From positions 1-64,000 of the forward strand of contig NZ_CP096981.1 of the NCBI RefSeq assembly GCF_002006355.2: DNA of 64,000 nt. The letters are read 5' to 3'. The notes below the pieces were generated by a model. That model had not been told where the DNA came from. It worked only from the letters and a program-made list of their open reading frames with translations, and searched no databases. Origin of the DNA: Clostridium felsineum DSM 794 (GTDB taxonomy: Bacteria; Bacillota; Clostridia; Clostridiales; Clostridiaceae). Below are positions 61,701 through 64,000 of the stretch, piece after piece; position 1 is the stretch's first letter; each line of letters starts with the position of its first letter. Made by a program: the position numbers and the translations under genes.

Positions 61701-63311
61701 ATATTTTTGCGAGATGAAATTCCAGTATATATGATTCCCCCATATATAATAGAGCTTAAAGAGATGCCTATGAGTGCAAATGGAAAAGTGGATAGAAAGG
61801 CACTAATGAACCTTGAATTATCTAAGTTAAAAAGTGAATATACAAAACCTAAAAATACTATTGAGGAAAAAGTTTCAGGGGTATGGAGTAATGTATTAGG
61901 TGTAAAAAATATAAGCACTGATTTAAACTTTTTTGAAGTTGGAGGGAATTCATTAAAGGCAATTTCAGTAGTTTCAGCCCTAAAGAAAGAATTTATTGTT
62001 GATATAAATGACATATTTAAATATCCAACTATACAAGCTTTAGCTAGGAACATTAAAATTAAAGCTCTATATATGAAAGAGGTTAAAGGAGAAGTTGCAG
62101 CAGAAATAAATAGAAAAGAGAATAATATAGCTAAGGCTTATAATGAATATAAGGCAAACATTGAAAATTATAACAAATTGAATTTAAACAAAGAGACAGG
62201 TTATAAAAACATTCTACTTACAGGGGCTACAGGATATGTTGGTGTTAATCTTTTAAAGGAACTTATTTGCAGCTCAAAAAGTAATATATATCTTTTATTA
62301 AGAGGTGACAGTACAAAAAAGGCTGAGGAAAGAATTATAGAAAAAACTAGCTTTTATTTTGGAAAGGAGTTTTATCTTAATAACAAAAATAGAATAAAGA
62401 TTTTAAAAGGAGATATATCAAAGGGCAATTTAGGTTTGGAAGATAAAACCTATGAAAGCTTAGCTTCAAAGGTTGATTGTATAATCAATTCTGCTGCTAA
62501 TGTAAAACATTATGGGAGATATGAAGCTTTCTATAGTACAAATGTTTTGGGTACTAAAAATTTGTTAGCTTTTGCAAGGAAAACTTTAAGAAAGGATTTT
62601 AATCAAATATCTACACTTAGTGTTGGTAGTGGTAGTATAAAAGATAAGACTTTAGTTATGTTTTCAGAAGATGCTTTGGATGTTAATCAACAATGTGATA
62701 ATGTATATGTCCGTTCAAAATTAGAAGCCGAAGAATTAGTTAAGGAAGCAGGAGAGAAAGGATTAAATACTAAAATATTTAGGCTTGGAAATGTAATGTT
62801 TAATCATGAAACGGGGCTATTCCAAGAAAATATAGTAGAAAGTGCGTTCTATAGAATTATTAGAGCCTTTATTAAGCTTAAATGTGTTCCATTTACAGAA
62901 GAAATGAATTTTGATTTTTCTTATGTAGATGAATTGTCTAAAGCAGTTGTGCTTCTTTTTAATAAACAAAGCTTAAATAACTGTATATTTCATATAGAAA
63001 ATCCTAATAAAATAAATCCTAAGGAATTGGTTAAGTACTTAAGAGTTAAATATAATGACATAGAACTTAAAGACATTGACGAGTTTATAAAGTATAGTTC
63101 TTCTAAAAGTGAAGATGAAAACTTGAAGGGTTATGCTCAAGATGTTATGGTTCATTTAGGGTTAATGGAAAATAATAATTCAACCCAGTTTATAATAGTA
63201 AGTGATAGAACAAATGCTATTTTAGAAAAAATGGGCTTCAGGTGGAGTATTTTAGATTATGAAGAGATAAAAAAAATGCTTAGCTACTGTGAAAGGGTTA
63301 AGTTTATATAA
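52794..63311 (+). CDS. Three-module nonribosomal peptide synthetase with C-terminal thioester reductase (C-A-T x3, R)
   Basis: This is a 3505-residue NRPS. Condensation domains carry HHxxxDG at 139-145 (HHLIFDG), 1167-1173 (HHIVFDG) and 2201-2207 (HHIVSDG). Adenylation core motifs (YTSGSTGNPKG) start at 597, 1631 and 2665. Thiolation serines in GGNSLKA are 985, 2019 and 3053. Equivalent landmarks repeat every 1034 residues. A reductase (about 3135-3505) has LLTGATGYVG and Tyr3305-x3-Lys3309. Read by alignment to GrsA, the pocket residues are DAFVMGAVI, DAFLLGIVI and DAFLLGTVI, suggesting bulky hydrophobic substrates. There is no epimerisation domain. The N-terminal condensation domain suggests an N-acyl cap, and the reductase predicts aldehyde or alcohol release. 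GGGAGATG lies before the ATG. The gene stands alone with its own terminator. Confidence 0.93.
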   Translation: MNTNIERFEITHPQKRIWYNELLFQGTYMHNIVFKISMGGNLNIEALEKAINIIIEKNDALRLKFYQDDGELYQYLEEYEFIKIPFLDFSKYGSDSESNLNKFLEVESRENLYNENKLLFKFFIYKINDYDMGVCFFVHHLIFDGRSCNILLKELVEVYDNKDKGISKNSYIDFIKYEKNYLISKEFQENKNFWKEKFLNLNKNSVCINFKDVKAKVKTVTLNRCISEELKRYLNKNNISLNKFFIALSSIYMSRVLRDNDISLAVLVFNRAESQRNTMGMFTGTMPLRLKLKDDMTFEGFLKYLKGELKECYHNQKYPYDLLVQDLELKKKGVASLFKFCVNYYEIESYEFKGKKISNEIFPQEHIDIPMQIFIKDLKEDIQIQIQYGVSNYTEQQITEMLKGMSTIYRQVLKNSKLKISALEIVHEKERNLIIKKFNNTRRPYEKDKTVKELFEKTAQVYRDKIALVSGKDKLSYRELNERANKLARFLIKKGIKIGNIVPIICDSSVDAIIGMLAIIKSGAAYLPIDDSYPSARINYMLKDSGSKLILLKENQMKKACLDNIELVNLKDKEILKESSENLKIINTPGDLSYVIYTSGSTGNPKGVCVENRNLVKLVNNPDYVEIKEEDRVLQSGSLSFDASVFQIWIALLNGLSFHIEDKDLIINSSDLKKYINDNKITMMVMPTPLFNQYSDSDIEVFQGLKWLMVGGDVLLKSHASKIKKIYKNLKLINAYGPTENTVISTTYEVKEDLAEGAVPIGKPISNSTAYVMDNNNKLLPIGAEGELYVGGDGISRGYLNRKDLTNERFIENPYVKGEIIYKTGDLARWLEDGNLDFLGRIDYQVKINGFRIELQEIEAKLLKCNKIKEAVVVDKKDKDKNKYLCAYVVVRQEISQKEIKALLKEEIPAYMIPPYIIELEGLPKNANGKVDRKALPEPNLLQRNKKIIKPRYELEKKLYSIWCECFNKQEVSIDDNFFELGGNSLKAINLVSKTYKNLKIKISIMELFHKASIQELAEFLKSKTKSELTSVIKKVEERDYYEASAVQKRMYAINQRNLNSTNYNIPIAYLIKGDFSKEHFEKAICELINRHEALRTSFCIIDGKIVQKIHSKVKFKISYSKIDSKFCKSKLQLEKYITPFDLSKAPLIRAGIIEFTDASILIIDVHHIVFDGISLSIITKELSVLYNGNQLDKVRIQYKDFSNWQNKSYEKDLFKKEEKYWLNKFQGEIPSLNMPVDYKNADYNSFNGASIDFEIDRALIRKVNKTAVDLGVTKFMVYIAVFNVLLYKYTNGRDIVIGTPSSGRTLEDVKDTVGMFVNTLPLRNELEKHMNFREFLIMVKENSIEAFENQNYDLKNLLEKLKLDKGSIFDVVFSFQDIGIENLEFNNTQVDSYKLKSTIAKFPMYMTLNEDKNRILGQVEYQTSLYKKSTIENFIKHYINLLNNLLNNMDDSIEAFDVLSEEEKYLIINKFNNTKRAYEKDKTVRELFEKIAERYKDKIALVSGKDKLSYKELNEKANKLARFLIKKGIKRGDIVPIICDSSVDTIIAMLAIIKSGAAYLPIDDSYPSARINYMLKDSRSKLILLKESQIVKVSLEDIELVNLKDEEILKESSENLEIINTPEDLSYVIYTSGSTGNPKGVCVENRNLVKLVNNPDYVEIKEEDRVLQSGSLSFDASVFQIWIALLNGLSFHLEDKNLILNGSALENYIEQNKITIMLMPTPLFNQYSESNIKVFRKLNYLLVGGDVLCKRYVSKITRAYKNLKLINIYGPTENTVISTAYEVKENLAEGEVPIGKPISNSTAYIMDDNDNLLPVGVPGELCVGGAGISSGYLNRKDLTKKKFIENPYVKGEIIYKTGDLARWLEDGNLDFLGRIDYQVKINGFRIELQEIEAKLLKCEKIKEAVVVDKKDKTGNKYLCAYVVEREKISPKEIKTFLKKELPAYMIPSYIVELYSLPKNANGKVDRKALPNVDLLETSKEIIKPRYELEKKLHSIWCEIFIKKEISIDDNFFELGGNSLKAINLVSKIHKKLKLKIAVMDVFDNPSIEELAEFLKFKTKSEVTSELKKAEKREYYEASAVQKRMYAINQRNLNSTNYNIPIAYLIRGDFNKERFEKAICKLIDRHEALRTSFCIIDGKITQKVHSKVEFRVHYSKINSKFCKDKFQSEKYITPFDLSKAPLIGASIIEFIDASILIIDVHHIVSDGISIKIIINELSALYNGVQLSKVKIQYKDFSNWQNNLYKNGKLKKEERYWLHRFQGEIPNLNMPVEYKKSDYNSFNGASIDFEIDRALIRRVNKTTIDLGVTKFMFYIAVFNVLLYKYTNERDIVIGTPGSGRTNEDVKDTIGMFVNTLPLRSKLETHMSFKEFLIKVKENSIKAFENQNYDLKNLFEQLKIDKGSLFNVIFSFQDIGIENLTLENTQVEKYKLKSKKAKFPISMILNEGKDRILGQVEYQTSLYKRSTIERFIGHYINLLNKFLNNLDKSIEEVDVLSEEEKNLIINKFNNTKRSYKKGETVKELFEKTAKKWKNKTALVSNGKSLTYGELNERANKLARFLIKKGTKKEDIVPILCDRSIDAIISMLAIIKSGAAYLPIDDTYPSTRINYMLKDSCSKLLLLKENQKEKLHLDNIELVNLRNKEILKESSENLKNINTPKDLAYVIYTSGSTGNPKGVCVKNRSLVKLVNNPDYIEIKEEDRVLQSGSLSFDASVFQIWIALLNGLSFHLEDKNLILNSNSLENYIEKNKITIMLMPTPLFNQYSESNIEVFKKLKCLLVGGDVLSKIYATKITKAYKNLKLINTYGPTENSVISTAYEVKEALAEGPVPIGKPISNSTAYVMDENNNLLPVGVPGELCVGGAGISRGYLNRQDLTKKKFIENPYVKGEIIYKTGDLARWLEDGNLDFLGRIDYQVKINGFRIELQEIEAKLLKCEKIKEAVVVDRKDKEGNKYLCAYVVKRENISSKEIKIFLRDEIPVYMIPPYIIELKEMPMSANGKVDRKALMNLELSKLKSEYTKPKNTIEEKVSGVWSNVLGVKNISTDLNFFEVGGNSLKAISVVSALKKEFIVDINDIFKYPTIQALARNIKIKALYMKEVKGEVAAEINRKENNIAKAYNEYKANIENYNKLNLNKETGYKNILLTGATGYVGVNLLKELICSSKSNIYLLLRGDSTKKAEERIIEKTSFYFGKEFYLNNKNRIKILKGDISKGNLGLEDKTYESLASKVDCIINSAANVKHYGRYEAFYSTNVLGTKNLLAFARKTLRKDFNQISTLSVGSGSIKDKTLVMFSEDALDVNQQCDNVYVRSKLEAEELVKEAGEKGLNTKIFRLGNVMFNHETGLFQENIVESAFYRIIRAFIKLKCVPFTEEMNFDFSYVDELSKAVVLLFNKQSLNNCIFHIENPNKINPKELVKYLRVKYNDIELKDIDEFIKYSSSKSEDENLKGYAQDVMVHLGLMENNNSTQFIIVSDRTNAILEKMGFRWSILDYEEIKKMLSYCERVKFI

Positions 63312-63381
63312 ATTTTATTGTGCAGTGGTACATACATAAAATTGGACCACACTCGTACAAGAATTGTAAATGTTATAAAGT

Positions 63382-63443
63382 AAAAGTACTGCTTGAATTA
63401 AGTAATCTTATAAATTTTCTTAATTCAAGCAGTACTTTTTTTT
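63382..63443 (+). terminator. Terminator of the NRPS gene
   Basis: A perfect 21-bp stem (63382-63402 and 63419-63439, arms containing AGTACTGCTTGAATTAAG) has a 16-base loop and ends in a run of eight or more T. It lies 71 bp after the NRPS stop codon. Confidence 0.9.
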
Positions 63444-63577
63444 CAATTCATAAAAAATGTCTGTCAAGGATGAGCAGTTGAATATGTTTTCTATTATTCT
63501 TAGCTGCAATACAATATTTTGAATAATTTATAGTTTCACACAATATTAATTGTGTGGAGTTAATATGTTAACACTAA

Positions 63578-64000
63578 TTATTTTAAAGTATTAAGTTTTT
63601 GATCTATTTCATTTTGAGTAAATTTTATATCAATGATACCTGCAATATTGTTTTCGGGTCTTTCTATAGTTTTATCTTTATTTATAAAAAATCTTCCTTC
63701 AAAAAATCCTAGTGGGATATATGCCTTTTCATTATTTGAATTTATTGCTTTTGCAAACAACATAACCTGTTGTTTTTTTGTCATAGTATCTATATTATAA
63801 ATTGAACGTTTTATTGGTGTGGTATCGTTATTTTCTTTTATTTCTGGTTTGATTTTTCGTAATTGAGCTATAGCCTTTTGTTGAGTGGTTATTCCACCTA
63901 ATTCAAAAAAAGTTAAAATATCACCATTATTAATATTTTTATTGTAGGATTTTAATACTTTTATTTTTGTTTTAGTATAAGTTCTAAATCCTTCATCAAA
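63578..64000 (-). CDS. C-terminal part of an unrecognised protein, running off the window
   Basis: The frame stopped at 63578 stays open to the window edge: 140 codons are visible, with an internal Met at 63784 that is not a convincing start. The visible part reads YNKNINNGDILTFFELGG, then QKAIAQLRKIKPEIKE, and near the end YIPLGFFEGRFFINKDKT. The block with an NGDI-x-x-F-E-LGG pattern, then a stretch describing a quantity and an updated value, resembles secreted proteins of unknown function in clostridia. I cannot name a family. It converges on the NRPS gene with 266 bp between stops. Confidence 0.6.
   Translation of the reverse strand, partial: FDEGFRTYTKTKIKVLKSYNKNINNGDILTFFELGGITTQQKAIAQLRKIKPEIKENNDTTPIKRSIYNIDTMTKKQQVMLFAKAINSNNEKAYIPLGFFEGRFFINKDKTIERPENNIAGIIDIKFTQNEIDQKLNTLK

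Noticed and set aside
61658..62053. 131-codon open frame on the minus strand inside the NRPS
   Set aside because: It is antisense to the conserved A3-T3 region of the NRPS and has no ribosome binding site or family similarity.

Overview
The window is AT-rich, and its genes are of clostridial type: spore-germination (ger) genes, many strong AGGAGG-like ribosome binding sites, and a large set of secreted plant-polysaccharide hydrolases. It fits a solvent-producing or pectinolytic Clostridium sensu stricto (C. acetobutylicum, C. felsineum or C. roseum type). That placement is inferred from gene content; no 16S rRNA or other phylogenetic marker is present.

Layout. 1-3076 (minus): a xylan unit, a GH30 glucuronoxylanase (cut by the window edge) and a GH43 arabinoxylan-active enzyme. 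3414-10836: a PucR-type regulator, a GNAT acetyltransferase and a six-gene plus-strand operon. The operon encodes an MFS transporter, a CitE-like lyase, a seryl-tRNA-synthetase-like amino acid:carrier-protein ligase, CitG, CitX and a CitD-like acyl carrier protein. 11103-26130: secreted GH5, a secreted protein of unknown function, an RfbD-like reductase, two nearly identical membrane-anchored proteins plus a relic of a third, a DUF1593 lipoprotein behind a BglG/LicT-type antiterminator leader, a GH35 beta-galactosidase, a BNR-propeller protein and a PL1 pectate lyase. 26418-29554: an NRAMP Mn transporter and a small type VII secretion effector island. 30215-34300: a spore germinant receptor operon (gerA, gerC, a small membrane gene, gerB). 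34629-40141: TetR with an HXXEE membrane protein, a PL10 pectate lyase, a HAD phosphatase, and an ECF sigma factor with its anti-sigma factor, interspersed with two arrays of a 102-bp palindromic MITE-like repeat. 40213-50676: a decayed Tn3-family transposon with 38-bp terminal inverted repeats and a TATAT target duplication. It carries a GH1 6-phospho-beta-glucosidase, an EamA transporter, a nitroreductase, a PucR regulator and several pseudogenes. 50869-52584: a GH64 beta-1,3-glucanase. 52794-63311: a single-gene three-module NRPS (C-A-T x3, then thioester reductase), predicted to release a tripeptide aldehyde or alcohol. 63578-64000: the C-terminal part of a gene that runs off the window.

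The most unusual system is the operon at 5846-10836. It has the complete machinery to make a citrate-lyase-type carrier protein with its phosphoribosyl-dephospho-CoA arm (CitD, CitX, CitG). CitF and the acetate ligase CitC are absent. In their place is an enzyme resembling the amino acid:carrier-protein ligases, which load amino acids onto carrier proteins. The inference is an aminoacyl thioester on a citrate-lyase-type ACP, acted on by a divergent CitE, with the product exported by the MFS protein. I know of no description of such a pathway. The NRPS is the second candidate natural-product locus.
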